The position numbers and the translations under genes were made by a program. Under the pieces are notes generated by a model. It ran no database searches, was not told the origin of the DNA, and worked only from the letters and a program-made list of their open reading frames with translations. A stretch of DNA of 64,000 bases, taken from assembly GCA_030704615.1 (NCBI GenBank), contig CM060733.1, positions 29,762,001-29,826,000 on the forward strand. Reading direction: 5' to 3'. The stretch is from Takakia lepidozioides. Its lineage: Eukaryota; Streptophyta; Takakiopsida; Takakiales; Takakiaceae. Below are positions 42,250 to 53,748 of this stretch, in pieces; the stretch's first letter is position 1, and each line of letters starts with the position of its first letter.

Positions 42250-44773
42250 GTGAATCAAACGAGAGTGACAAAATATTTCATGGCTGTCACAGAGGACTTC
42301 AGCAGGATGACTTGGGTATATTTTCTAAAGAGCAAGGATGAAGCACTTAAGAAATTTCGAATCTTTAAGGAGATGATCGAGACAACCACTGAAAAACGGA
42401 TCAAATGTTTGCGCACGGATCGTGGAGGAGAGTTCATCTCTCAAGATTTTGTGGACTACTGCAATACACATGGCATTCAACGTCAATTAACTCAATCTCA
42501 TACGCCGCATCAAAATGGAGTCGCAGAACGTAAGAATCGCACTCTGCTTGAATACGCCTGAAGCATGATTTTGGAGAAAGATATACCTAGGCTCCTATGG
42601 ACAGAAGCTGTCAATACTGCGGCATACTTATTAAATCGCTCCCCCATGAGAGCAAACTCAGGTGTGACTCCATACAAAAAATTCTCAGGTGAAAAACCTA
42701 ACTTAAGCCATCTTCGTATCGTTGGATGCCTTGCTTATGTTCACATTGCCAAGGAAGACAGAGGCAAACTAGATTCTAAATCAATCAAATGTATATTTGT
42801 TGGCTATGATCAATCAACAAAGGGATACAGGTTGTACAACTCATATTCTCGTAAGGTTATTATCAGCAAGGATGTCCATTTTGATGAGGAAGAATCGATT
42901 ACTGTACAAGATGTTATCTCCACAGAAGATCCTGCTACTATATCCATCATTCCCAACAATACACCTGAGTCACCACCTGGCATTGACATTCATGTGGATT
43001 TGCCGATAGATCCATCTTTGCCTAACATGAAACTTGTCACTGATGATGACACTAGTATGACACAGGCACAGGCCCATGAATCTGCTCCTATAAATCTGAA
43101 AATTGTTCCACCGGCTACAACAGAGACTCAAGAGGAAGAGGTTATCCAACCTAGAAGATCCAAGAGAACAACGAAGAAACCTGCATATCTAATGGATGAT
43201 TATGTGAATGCGGTAGAGGTCCCTTTTGAGCCAGCTAATTTTGAGGAGGCATCTAAATCTTCTGGGTGGAAAGAAGCCATGCAACCGGAGATTGATTCTC
43301 TTTATAAGAATAGGACTTGGCAACTAGTCGACCTTCCTCTTGGAAAGAGGCCGATAACTGCCAAATGGGTTTATCGTGTGAAGAGAAAAGCAGATGGTTC
43401 TACAGACAAACTCAAGGCGCGTTTGGTAGCTCGTGGATTTCAGCAGACAGAAGGAATAGACTTTGAGGAGACATTTGCACCTGTCCTAAAATGGGGTACT
43501 ATAAGGGCGGTGGTTGCCCTTGCTGCACACTCAGGTTGGCCTATCTACCACTTGGACGTAAAACCGCCTTCTTGAATGGGGAACTAAAGGAGGAAGTGTT
43601 TATGGAGCAACCACAGGGATTTGCATCACCAGGGAACGCATCAAAGGTATGTAAGCTGCTCAAGGCACTATACGGCCTCAAACAAGCTCCGCGTGCATGG
43701 TACTCAAAGATAGATACGTACCTAAAATCGCAAGGCTTGTTTCGTAGCAACGCAGATTACAATCTCTATTACATGCGTGAAGAAGGCAATGGAAAGATTG
43801 TGATGCTTATTCCCTATGTTGATGATCTCTCACTGGGAATCATACCGAGAAGGTGGAGTGGCTAAGGACTCAACTCAAAAGTGCGTTTGATATGACAGAT
43901 CTTGGCCTCATTAATCTTTACCTAGCAGCAGAGTTCATACATTTGCATAATGGGATCATGTTGACACAACGTGGTTATATCAAGAAAATGCTGGAGGAAT
44001 TTAATATGGTTGACTGTAACCCTCACTGTGTTCCTATGATAGAAGGCTTGAAGCTGATCAGTGACATGGGAGCACCAGCGATTGATGCGACCTTGTACAG
44101 GCAAATGGTGGGAAAATTAATCTATTTAACAAACGCTCGCCCAGATCTAGCATATTCTGTAGGGGTGGTGAGTCGGTTCATGTCGAAACCCCAACAAACC
44201 CACTTGGAGGCAGTCAAGCAGATATTCAGATACGTAAAGGGAACGGCTGATTTTGGGTTGTTCTTTGAGAAAGGCACAGATGACATCCTAAACGGCGTCA
44301 CTGACGCAGACTGGGCAGGAGACTCCGAAAATCGCCACTCAACAACTGGCTACATATTTCGTCTTGGGCAAAGTACTATCACTTGGTGTTCAAAGAAGCA
44401 ATCTACTGTGGCTTTGTCTTCGACAGAAGCGGAATATCGTGCCCTTGCTGAGGGTGCAAAAGAAACGGTCTGGTTGAGATTTCTCATGGCTGAGCTCGGA
44501 TTTTTGGGACAGGAACCCACAACACTACTATGTGACAACCAATCTAGTGTGAAAATCGCAAAAAATCCTGTGTTCCATGCACGCACTAAACATATAGAGG
44601 TTCATTACCACTATATTTGTGAAAAGGTAGAAAATGGAGAAATAGATCTAGTTCATGTAGCAACTGGTGATCAAGTAGCTGACGTATTGACAAAACCACT
44701 CGGCAGAACGAAGTACTCCAAATTTAGAAGTGAGCTTGGGGTTTGCAGTCTCTCTGAAGATGTTGCCTCGTAG
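42250..44773 (+). pseudogene. copia B pol (partial integrase, RT, RNase H)
   Basis: Starts inside the integrase core (FMAVTEDFSRMTWVYFLKSK), with LRTDRGGEFIS and HTPHQNGVAERKNRT retained; a TGA replaces a codon at 42559. RT has YRVKRKADGSTDKLKARLVA, GIDFEETFAPV and YVDDL near 43820. Single-base losses near 43560 and 43840 shift the frame. RNase H is open (TDADWAGDSENRHSTTGYIF, ALSSTEAEYRALAEGAKE, HARTKHIEVHYHYI), ending at 44773. No protease is present. Confidence 0.93.
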
Positions 44774-44796
44774 TGACCGTAAGGTCTGAGAGGGGG

Positions 44797-45056
44797 TGTT
44801 AGAATTATCAGACCTTCCTGCAGCGCACCGTCAGGCTAATTAAGCGAACTTTAGTGATGTCCACATGATCACCGACTCTATAGGGGCACAATTATTGACT
44901 ACGTAGGAGTAGTTGGTATTCTTTGGCTCTTCTACTTAATTGAGCCCTTTACATTTAGTAGGCTTAGCGGTGCCACTTGTGTATGGCCTTACTCTGGCAG
45001 TATAGTTGTTGTATTCCGGTTCTAGATCCTTGGCTGTATTCTCTTCATTTTTATCA
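44797..45056 (+). repeat. copia B 3' LTR
   Basis: 260 bp, preceded by the polypurine tract GAGAGGGGG at about 44788-44796. Confidence 0.95.
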
Positions 45057-45084
45057 CTGATACCTGCATGTTTGTCATCGCCTT

Positions 45085-45205
45085 TTGTCAGGCAACATAC
45101 CCCTCGAGTTGGGAATGTTGAGCCACCTTTTGGAGCTGAATCTGGCCACGAATAAATTAATTGGAAGCATACCTTCCTCTTTGGCCAACTGCACATCCCT
45201 ACAAG
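45085..45205 (+). pseudogene. LRR receptor-kinase relic, second exon
   Basis: Acceptor CTTTTGTCAG, then GNIPLELGMLSHLLELNL and ATNKLIGSIPSSLANCTSLQ, two typical plant LRRs. With the exon before copia B this gives LTG|NIP across the intron. The reading stops being LRR-like exactly at 45200, where a segment shared with 50322 begins. Confidence 0.75.
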
Positions 45206-45471
45206 ACCACCTTGCAAGTTTTGTGGGTTCATATCCACACCGGTGTAGTTACACACTTTTTACGTTCACTACGAATCGGTAGCAATACTAAAGGTATACT
45301 GGGCTTGCTTATGTGCTGTTGCTACAATCCTGTTGTGTTTTGCGGTAGATCTCATGGGCATGTTCCTGGCAACTATTATGAGTTATTTCGTAGGGCAGTG
45401 TATAGATATTATCGATCTTTGCATTGCTCGCAGTCGCTGCTTGCAATCATGTATAGGATAGTTGCCGAGTA

Positions 45472-46501
45472 TGTAGAATTAGCTGACTTCTACAGCTCGA
45501 GGACCGTAAGACGAGACAATACAGAACGACAGCAGCAACTAATCACAGGATCACCTACAACTAAGGAAAGAATTAGTCAGCTACCAACTAACTACTAAAT
45601 AGAGATGACGGTGGAGTAACTGTTGACGGTGGCGGTGCACCGCCGCTCATCTAGCTACCATCTGTGTGAGTAACATCTAGGTAGTAGGCTTAACTAATGC
45701 CACATGAAACTAGTTGACTACTGAGGACTGACAAGTAAACACTGCACTTGGTGAATTAACAAAGTAAACAATAACTAGCTGGTTGCACTAAAGATTCAAC
45801 ATCCCCCCTCAGTCCTCATACAGCCTGCTTTCAAGATGTCGAAGACCAGACATTCCAAGACTCTCTCTGAACTTCTCCAATTTTACCTGTCCCAACGGCT
45901 TTGTGAAAATATCATCAACTTGTTCGCAAGTTGGCACATGGATTAGATCAATCTCCTTGCTTTCAACCTTCTCGCGTATGAAGTGGTGGTGCACTTCAAA
46001 ATGTTTCGTCCTTGCATGGAATACAAGGTTTCTTGCAATTTTGGCGCTACTCTGGTTATCGCATAGGAGAGTGGTCGATCCTTCTCCCAAGATTCCGATT
46101 TCCTCCGAGAGTCTCCTCAGCCAAGTTGCCTCTTTGGCAGCTTAGTAAGAGCCCGGTATTCTGCCTCCGTAGGACCGTAAGACGAGACAATACAGAACGA
46201 CAGCAGCGGGCACTATTTAACTAATCATAGGATCACCTACAACTAAGGAAAGAATTAATCAGCTACCAACTAACTACTAAATAGAGATGACGGTGGAGTA
46301 ACTGTGTGGAGTAACTGTTGACGGTGGCGGTGGTGGCGGCGCACCGCCGCTCATCTAGCTACCATATGTGTGAGTAACATCTAGGTAGTAGGCTTAACTA
46401 ATGCTACATGAAACTAGTTGACGAGGACTGACAAGTAAACACTGCACTTGGTGAATTAACAAAGTAAACAATAACTAGCTGGTTGCACTAAAGATTCAAG
46501 A
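45472..46501 (-). mobile_element. Ty1/copia element C, collapsed to LTR-RNase H-LTR
   Basis: On the - strand the LTR begins TGTTGAATCTTTAGTGCAAC (45801 downward) and ends TTCTACA (45472). A second LTR copy at about 46171-46501 lacks its last ~30 bp. Between them only the RNase H end remains. Flanks GAGTA (45467-45471) and GAGTG (46502-46506) are a 5-bp duplication with one change. The matching site in the other unit copy (near 50606) reads GAGTG without insertion. Confidence 0.82.
45809..46145 (-). pseudogene. copia C RNase H remnant
   Basis: Reads TEAEYRALT, then a frame change, LCDNQSSAKIARNLVFHART, KHFEVHHHFIREKVESKEID and VDDIFTKPLGQVKLEKFRES, ending at 45809 before a GAGGGGGG-type polypurine tract. 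Everything upstream (gag to RT) is gone. Confidence 0.88.
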
Positions 46502-47762
46502 GAGTGGTAGTGTGGAGACCTGGGCCCTTTCACTTTTTGAATTCAAATATTTCGACAGTTGTTCAACTCCGTTCCACAGAAACCAAATTTCGTCCAAAGT
46601 TGAGGGACGAATCGAGGCCTTGTCGTCTCGTCGAATACTTCCGTTCCCCTAAACCCTAACAATTTCTCTTACCAGGGGGGCACTTTGGATATCACCAGGC
46701 CCTGTGGATGTGTCCCATTAACCCGAACTCGTCATCGCCCAAATATTCATCTGAGTCTCTAGAGAGTGCATACGACAACAATAAATTTTATGATCATGTG
46801 AATCTCTTGAAGGGCTCTTTTGCATGCGAATTGCAGACTGTGAATCTGATTTGTAGAAACGTTGTGTAGGTGAATCTGTTTGTGGAGGATGGTGAAGTCT
46901 AAGCTTGTCCATCGGGACTCCGACCTAGGGATTATGACGGAGCAGCGTGCCTGGACCACTGATTAACCTCCTGGTGCCTATTTGAGGGAAATTAGTTTAG
47001 GCAAGCTGCTACTTCACAAGCTTCTTCATAAGTTTTACACTCTGGATGATGATGTCAATCCACCGCCTTTTCCCTAGATCTCTCTTTCCATGGAGAGATC
47101 TGCTTCCCTCCTGCGTTTTCACAAAGCTCTGGCTCTGGCGCCCGCCTCAATGAATCTAGATTATTACATGAACAACCTGCAATGCGTCAACTTGACTTCG
47201 CTGGAAAAGAGATTCTTAGTGTAAGGAAGAGCCAACATCAATTGTTTGACAATACTAGATTTTGGAAAAAGAATGACATGATTCTGTTTTTGGACTTCAC
47301 TGCTGTTCATTGCAGTATAATACTAACTATGATATTCTAATATATGATGGGTTGGTGAGCTATGTCTGGCCATTGTCCGTCTGCCTCACTCGTATATGAG
47401 GTTTAGAACTAAATAATTACAAGTATAAATTCTTCCAGATTTTTGTTCCAACTGGTAGCAAGCTTGTTTCAGACAAAGGTGATTTTTCATAAATTAACCC
47501 TAGGCTCGCAACAATTTTTGCTCATCAATGAGCTCACCTCTTAATATTTCAGCCTTAGACGCAGTCGGTGGCTCCATAATCTATTCAAGTGTATGATCAT
47601 TCCAGCTCCCTACAACACTGGTACCGGATCATGACGGAAGACAGTTAAGTATTCACTCACTACTATATGCATTTTACCAGGAGGACAATAATCTGTATTC
47701 AGGAACGGTTTTATTGTGCAGCTCAATTCGTCTGACTGAACAGTCCTACCAACAAAATAATA

Positions 47763-47806
47763 ATCCCATATCGAATGCCCGTAGCCGTGCACTCTCGCGA
47801 TATAAA
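47763..47806 (+). promoter_or_regulatory. USE-like plus TATA box, unit copy 1, site 1
   Basis: ATCCCATATCG (47763-47773) differs at one position from the plant snRNA upstream element RTCCCACATCG. TATAAA starts 27 bp further on (47801). A T8 run at 47877-47884 lies about 45 bp after the expected start. The spacing resembles Pol III-type snRNA promoters. Confidence 0.4.
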
Positions 47807-48039
47807 GCCACCGTGCAGTGCTACTACCTACGGGCGGTCTAAGATCCGAGTGGATCCTACCGATGCCCTCCAATTCTTTTTTTTGGAATCGGGTCCTTAT
47901 GGGACCCACCCACGAAACCCAACTTGCACTTTCTCGCCATTGCCCACATTTACGCTTGCGAGTGTGCGAGACTAGTCGTAGTGCCTAAAGAAGAATGGAG
48001 CCCAGTGTATCACCCGAGAACCCTACGAAGAAACTAATA

Positions 48040-48083
48040 ATCCCATATCGAGTGCCCCGAGTCGCACACTTGCGAGCTATAAA
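48040..48083 (+). promoter_or_regulatory. USE-like plus TATA box, unit copy 1, site 2
   Basis: ATCCCATATCG at 48040-48050, TATAAA at 48078-48083, again 27 bp between. A T4 run at 48183-48186 would give an RNA of about 80 nt. The sequence between matches site 2 of the other unit copy. Confidence 0.42.
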
Positions 48084-49226
48084 TGAAGCGCCACGCCGCG
48101 CGATCAAATGTGGCCTGCAACGCTTAAGACTCGACTGCGTCCTGATCCGTCGTCGGTTCACCCACGCAAAACCGAAACCTTCTTTTAAGTCCAACCTGCA
48201 CAGCGCCATGCATATGAAGCATAAAGGAAGACTCGCTCGGCAACAGCTGTTCCTGCTAATCTAATTGTTGAACGCGTGCAGTCCCGCTTTGGACATTAGA
48301 AATGGTACCACTAGAAATAACACCTCCAGAGATAGAGACTGTCCTAGAGACATTCTGACGGGAAGACTGACAGGCATCCTACATAAAAAACAATCAAAAC
48401 AAAAGACAAGAACGTGTTGGAGATTATCACCGTCTTCTGAAACTAAAAGCTCGCTTTAAGAGTAGGTCTTGAACCGCCCGTCCACCCCGAGCTTCAATCA
48501 TTAAACCTATCATCATCACTCCATGTATCAATCCATCTCAATGTCTGTCTATCAATTCTCAAGCTTTTTTACTCTGGAATTCCTCCTTATATAGGAAGTC
48601 CTAATGCTCTTTCAATGCAACCTACAAGTACCCATAAAGTACCCATCCAAATATATCAATCTTATAACGTTAAGCAGTGCTTACCAATTAAGATAACTGG
48701 ATTTATCAATCCACAAGTCATGATCAGCCGTGCCCAGTATATCATTGGTTATATCAGTCCATGGTCAATCTAAGCACCACCCATGGGATGAAGCACTAAA
48801 TCATCCACCATCCATCTTTAGCATTTCTAAGTTAATATCATGGTCTAAAACCGTTATGTCCAACAGGTGAAGATAGTACCTGATAGAGAAGATGATCAAA
48901 CTTACTTCAAAACTGGAGTAGAAGTAACGACTACTCGTTAAACTTTCATATATTATGTAACGATCTCATAACTAGAGAAAAATGAGATCTAAGGATTGAC
49001 CCTATCTTTTTCCTGGATGGCTTTATGTAATGCTATAGAGATCACCCTCTTTATAGATGCTGAGATGAGATATTAGAATTATTTTGAATTATCTCTTCTA
49101 TATAGTGTAGTGACAAAGTTTTTACACACACTAAATATACAGGAGAATATACACTGAGGCGCAATTTAGACGTGCTAAATATTCCAAGCGCAATGTGCAT
49201 CGTTCGTTCACTGCTCAGAACAGTCA

Positions 49227-50321
49227 TGTTAGTACAGTTTATCCAGAGTTTATCAAGAGGTGGACCAACGACTGGTGCACAGTTCAACAGTAAAGATGGA
49301 TTGAGGTCCTCATGATATGGCAAATACAGTTGCACGGGGTCAGCCGGTTGCCAATACTAATTACACCCAATGAATATTCTAGCTTCTGTTCGATCTCCGG
49401 TACACGTTAGATGTCCAGAGTTATATGAGTGTGTCGAACCTTCATTATCGTTGCTCAGCTTATGTCACGCCTTTACTATTATCTCACATGTAGCTATCTC
49501 AATTATTAATTACTAGCAGAGGCTTCTGCTACTAAGGGGAGTTTATTGGGATACATTTCTCACTTCAGCTACAAAGTTCTTCAATTTAGATCGATGGCAA
49601 TAAAGGGTTTTGTACCTAGCTTTTCTTGCCTGTATTCCTGTTGTACTTCTGTTTCGATCACTTTCAGTAATTAAGATGTGATTTGTGTCAGGGTCATACT
49701 AGCTCGTAGCCAACCGAATTGTTAATATAGATTGGGGATTGCATTTTTGGGTCAGTCGGATCCTTTTTCAGTAGAGACTGGACATCCTGTTACTAAACTT
49801 GGAGTTTGATATGTGAGCCAGAATGGCAGAACGGGTGCATCATGGCTCACTTCCTTCCATACTATCTTTTGTGACTCCCATTAGCCACAATATGGGCGCC
49901 TGAACCCATATAATATATCCGGATTCAAAGGAAGGAAAATGGGTACTTTGGGCCTATGTGGGATCATACACTTCAACATATGCATCGAGATGCATCTGGT
50001 CTTGTTAATCGCGGAGATACTTCTATATATAGTGAGGATCCAGAGTAGATGGAAGCATCAAATAAGAAAGATATATTGTGACCAGGTTCTAGCAGCCGAA
50101 AAGCTACTGTCCGGCTGAAAAATACTTGACATCTGTTCGTCCTCGTTCTCCCACTAATTGTACGTCTGATCGTTATTTGCACTACCTCGATTTTCACTAG
50201 GTATATTGTAAGTCGGGAAGTAGTGCGTACGGTCCTTCCCAGGGATTCACCACGCGTTCTTCTTGTGTTAGCCCTGACATTGATCACCAACAGACTTTCA
50301 TCTTCGATCAAGGAATGTGGA
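49227..50321. other. unique spacer between the two duplicated units
   Basis: No ORF with recognisable protein content and no match to other parts of the window was noticed. Confidence 0.5.
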
Positions 50322-51770
50322 TACAAGACCACCTTGCAAGTTTTCTGGGTTCATATCCACACAGCTGTACTTGCACACTTTTTATGTGGACTACGAATCG
50401 GTGGCACTACTAAAGGTATACCTCCAGTACACTTACTGGGATTGATTATATGCTATTGCGACAATTCTGTTGTGTTTGCGGTAGATCTCATGGGCATGTA
50501 CCTGGCAACTATTATGAGATATTTTGTAGGGCAGTGTACAGATATTATCGATCTTTGCGTTGCTCGCAGCCGCTGCTTGCAATCATATTGTATAGGATTG
50601 TGGCCGAGTGGGGGTGGGGCACTATGGAGATCCCCAGGTCCTGTGGCTGTGTCCCAGCAAACCCGAACTCGCCATCGCCCACATTCAGGCTGCCAGCTGT
50701 TCACTGCCAGCGACAGTGTGGTATACTTACTGCGAAATATTCAGTGTCCGTCTCAAGAGAGTTCATACGACAATAATCAATTTTTTGATCATGTGAATCT
50801 CTTGAAGGTCTCTTCTGCATGACAAAATTGAAGACTGTATATCTGTTTTGTAGAAACGTGAAAAATTCCCCATATGTTGTGTAGGTGATTTTTTTTGTGA
50901 AGGATGGTGAAGTAACAAGTCTAAGCTTGTCCATAGGGACTCCCACCTAGGGATTATGACGGAGCAGCGTGCCTGGGCCGCTGATTAACCTCCTGGTGCC
51001 TATTTGTATTATGCACTAGGAGGGAAATTGGTTCAGGCAAGCTGCTTCTTCACAAGCTTTCTTCACAAGTTTTACACTCCGGCTGATGATATCAAACAGT
51101 GCTGAACACATAAAGGACCCCATCCACCGCCTTTTCCCTAGATCTCTCTTTCCTGGAGAGATCTAGTTCCCTCCTCTATTTTCACAAATCTCTGGCTCTG
51201 GCTCCGGCCTCAATGAACTAGATTATTGTTTGATAATACTAGATTTTGGAAGAAGAATGATATTTTCCTGTTTTTGGACTTCACTGCTGTTCGACATTGC
51301 AGTATAATACTAACTATGATATTCTAATATATGATGGGGAGGTGAGCTATGTCTGGCCATTGTTCCTCTGCCTCACTCGTATATGGGGTTTCTAAATAAT
51401 TACAAGTATTAATTCTTTCAGACTTTTGTTCCAACTGGTAGCAAGCTTGTTTCAGACAAAGGTGATTTTTCATAGATTAACAAAAGCCTAGGCTCGCAAC
51501 AATTTTTGCTGACAATGAGCTCACCTTTTAATATTCCAGCCTTAGACGCAGTCGGTGGCTCCATACATTGAGAAGTTGCAGTCTTCACATACTGAAAGTC
51601 ACGGGAATTGTCACGAAGATATTCCACGGTCAGACAACTCTCTATCAACGGCACCAGCTGAGGATATGTAAAGTTTTTACCGGGGACCCCCTCAACGTTC
51701 CATGCAGCGCAGCCTCACTGTTTCCAGGATCGTCGTTTCGTCTGACTGAACAGTCCTACCAACAAAATAA

Positions 51771-51814
51771 TTCCCATATCGAATGCCCATAACCGTGCAC
51801 TCTCGCGCTATAAA
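51771..51814 (+). promoter_or_regulatory. USE-like plus TATA box, unit copy 2, site 1
   Basis: TTCCCATATCG at 51771-51781 and TATAAA at 51809-51814, 27 bp apart. No run of four T follows within the region that carries T8 in the other copy. Confidence 0.35.
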
Positions 51815-52197
51815 GCCACCGTGCAGTGCTACTTACTACTTACGGGGCGGTATTAAGATCCGAGCCGACGCCCTCCAATTGTTTCTTGGGAATTGGGTCC
51901 TTATGGGACCCACCCACGAAAGCCAACCTACACTTTCTCGCCATTGCCCACATTTACGCTTGCGAGTGTCCAAGACTAGTCATACTAGTGCCTAAAGAAG
52001 AATGGAGCCCAGTGTATCATCAGAGAACAAAAATCTATTTCACGTGGCCTGCAACGATTTTACTATTCGAGTGGGTCCCCGTAGGAGGTTCACCGCGGCA
52101 TAAAGCCATTCTGTCTTTGCCTCACTAATGGAACAGATGCATGCAATCTGAAGAATTTTCAACCAATAATTTAGGCCATCCTACTAAGAAACTAATA

Positions 52198-52241
52198 ATC
52201 CCATATCGAATGCCCCGAGTCGCGCACTTGCGCGCTATAAA
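52198..52241 (+). promoter_or_regulatory. USE-like plus TATA box, unit copy 2, site 2
   Basis: ATCCCATATCG at 52198-52208, TATAAA at 52236-52241, 27 bp apart. T4 at 52344-52347 would end an RNA of about 83 nt. Confidence 0.42.
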
Positions 52242-52575
52242 TAAAGCGCCACGCCGCGCATTCAAATGTGGCCTGCGGCGGTCTAAACACTCGACTGGGT
52301 CCTGATCCGTGGTCGGTTCACTCATGCAAAAGCGGAACCTTCATTTTGGAGTCCTCTTGGGGTCCACCCACAAAATCCAACCTGCACAGCTCCATGCATA
52401 TGAAGCATAAAGGAAGACCCGCTCGGCAACAGCTGTTCCTGCTAACCTAATTGTTGAACGGGAGCAGTCCCCATGTGGACATTAGAAATGGTACCACTAG
52501 AAATAACACCTCCAAAGACAGAGACTGTCCTATAGACATACTGACGGGAAGACTGACATGTTCAATCATACATAG

Positions 52576-52852
52576 CAGTGATTTTTTTCTTAAATTTGAA
52601 AAATAGCAGAAGTGGCTACAAGAAATAGCTATATATTCTGTTCATCCATTGAAAATTTGGATAGAATCATCCTCCTATGTACTTTCATCCATTTATATCA
52701 TCCACATTTGGCAAATTCATCCATTTTATTTTTTTTCCTTGTAGAAGTTTGGCGATTTCATCCATGAAAAAATTGGGAATTTATGGCAGAATATTCCATT
52801 TTAATGTTTCGAGGTCGCCATTTGGCGATTTTTCGCCAAAAAAAAAACACTG
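52576..52852. mobile_element. 277-bp hAT-type MITE
   Basis: Ends are CAGTGATTTTTTTCTT and, as reverse complement of the right end, CAGTGTTTTTTTTTTGGCG. It is flanked by a perfect 8-bp duplication ATACATAG (52568-52575 and 52853-52860). It is absent from the matching place in unit copy 1 (near 48375). CAGTG ends and 8-bp duplications are hAT features. No coding capacity. Confidence 0.88.
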
Positions 52853-53748
52853 ATACATAGAAAAAAACAATCAAAACAAAAGACAAGAACTTGTTGGAGA
52901 TTATCCCGGTCTTCTCATCTTCTTCTCAAACTAAAAAGCTCGCTTTAAGAGTAGGATCTGGAACCGCCTGTCCACCCCCGAGCTTCAATCATCAAACCTA
53001 TCATCATCACTCAATCAATGTATCAATCCATCTTAAAAGTCTGTCTACAACCCTAAAGTTGTTCTACTCTGGAACTCCTCCTCCTTGTAGGCAGTCATGA
53101 TGCTCCTTCAATGCAACCTACAAGTACCCATAAATACCCATCCAAATATATCAATCTTGTAAAAAAAGGTTCAATGGAGGGTGGACACCTCTTCTTCCAT
53201 CAATATCAAGACCAATGTTGTACCCTGTTGCATATATCATTCTTATAAGCTTAAACAGTGCTTTACCAATTAAGATAACTGGCTTTATCAATCCACAAAT
53301 CATCATCAGCCTTGCTTGCCTTGCCCAGTATATCATTGGTTATATCCGTCCATGGTCAATCTAAGCACCACCCACATGGGATATACCACTAAATCAACCA
53401 CCATCCACCTTTAACACTTCTAAGGTTAATATCATGGTCTAAAAACGTTACTTACTTAAAATTTGAAAAATTTGAAGTAGAGTATCGATACATGTAACGA
53501 TATTATAACTAGAGCAAAATGAGATCTAAGGATTGACCCTATCTTTTTCCTTGATGGCTTTATGTAATGCTATAGAGATCACCCTCTTTATAGATGCTAA
53601 GATGAGATATTACAATATTTAGATTTATCTCTTCGATATAGTGTAGTGACAAAGTTTTTACACGTACTAAATATACACTGAGGCACTATTTTGTTGTGCT
53701 AAATATTCCAAGTGCAATCTGCATCGTTCGTTCACTCTCAAAACAATC

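Larger units (their letters stand above)
40945..45056 (+). mobile_element. Ty1/copia retrotransposon B, complete ends, internally deleted
   Basis: LTRs 40945-41215 and 44797-45056 both start TGTTAGAATTATCAGACC and are flanked by a perfect 5-bp duplication CTGAT (40940-40944 and 45057-45061). PBS TGGTATCGGAGC at 41216 (initiator-tRNA type, one change). By eye the LTRs differ by about seven substitutions and two small indels, so it is the youngest retrotransposon here. Protease, the GAG-pre-integrase domain and the start of the integrase core are deleted near 42270. Confidence 0.95.
45200..49226 (+). repeat. 3.4-kb duplicated unit, copy 1 (expanded by insertions)
   Basis: Matches 50322-53748 in the same order and orientation: ACAAGACCACCTTGCAAGTT at the start, GATTATGACGGAGCAGCGTG near 46932, CTTAGACGCAGTCGGTGGCT near 47552, CGGCAACAGCTGTTCCTGCT near 48238, GATCTAAGGATTGACCCTAT near 48990 and GCATCGTTCGTTCACT near 49197. 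It is interrupted by copia C (45472-46501) and an extra ~160 bp after it. No long ORF is shared by both copies, so its nature is unknown. Confidence 0.85.
50322..53748 (+). repeat. 3.4-kb duplicated unit, copy 2
   Basis: Collinear with 45200-49226. It lacks copia C and the adjacent ~160 bp, but has a private MITE (52576-52852) and about 75 private bases near 53160-53250. The two copies are clearly diverged (many substitutions and small indels), so the duplication is old. Confidence 0.85.

Noticed and set aside
47763-48190. A U6 or U3 snRNA gene
   Set aside because: The promoter-like boxes fit, but the sequence after them has no U6 ACAGAGA region or U3 boxes that I can see. Kept only as promoter-like sites.
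50223-50822. 199-codon + strand ORF in unit copy 2, with a similar frame in copy 1
   Set aside because: The frame is broken in copy 1, no domain is recognisable, and similarity is at DNA level throughout the unit, including outside the ORF.
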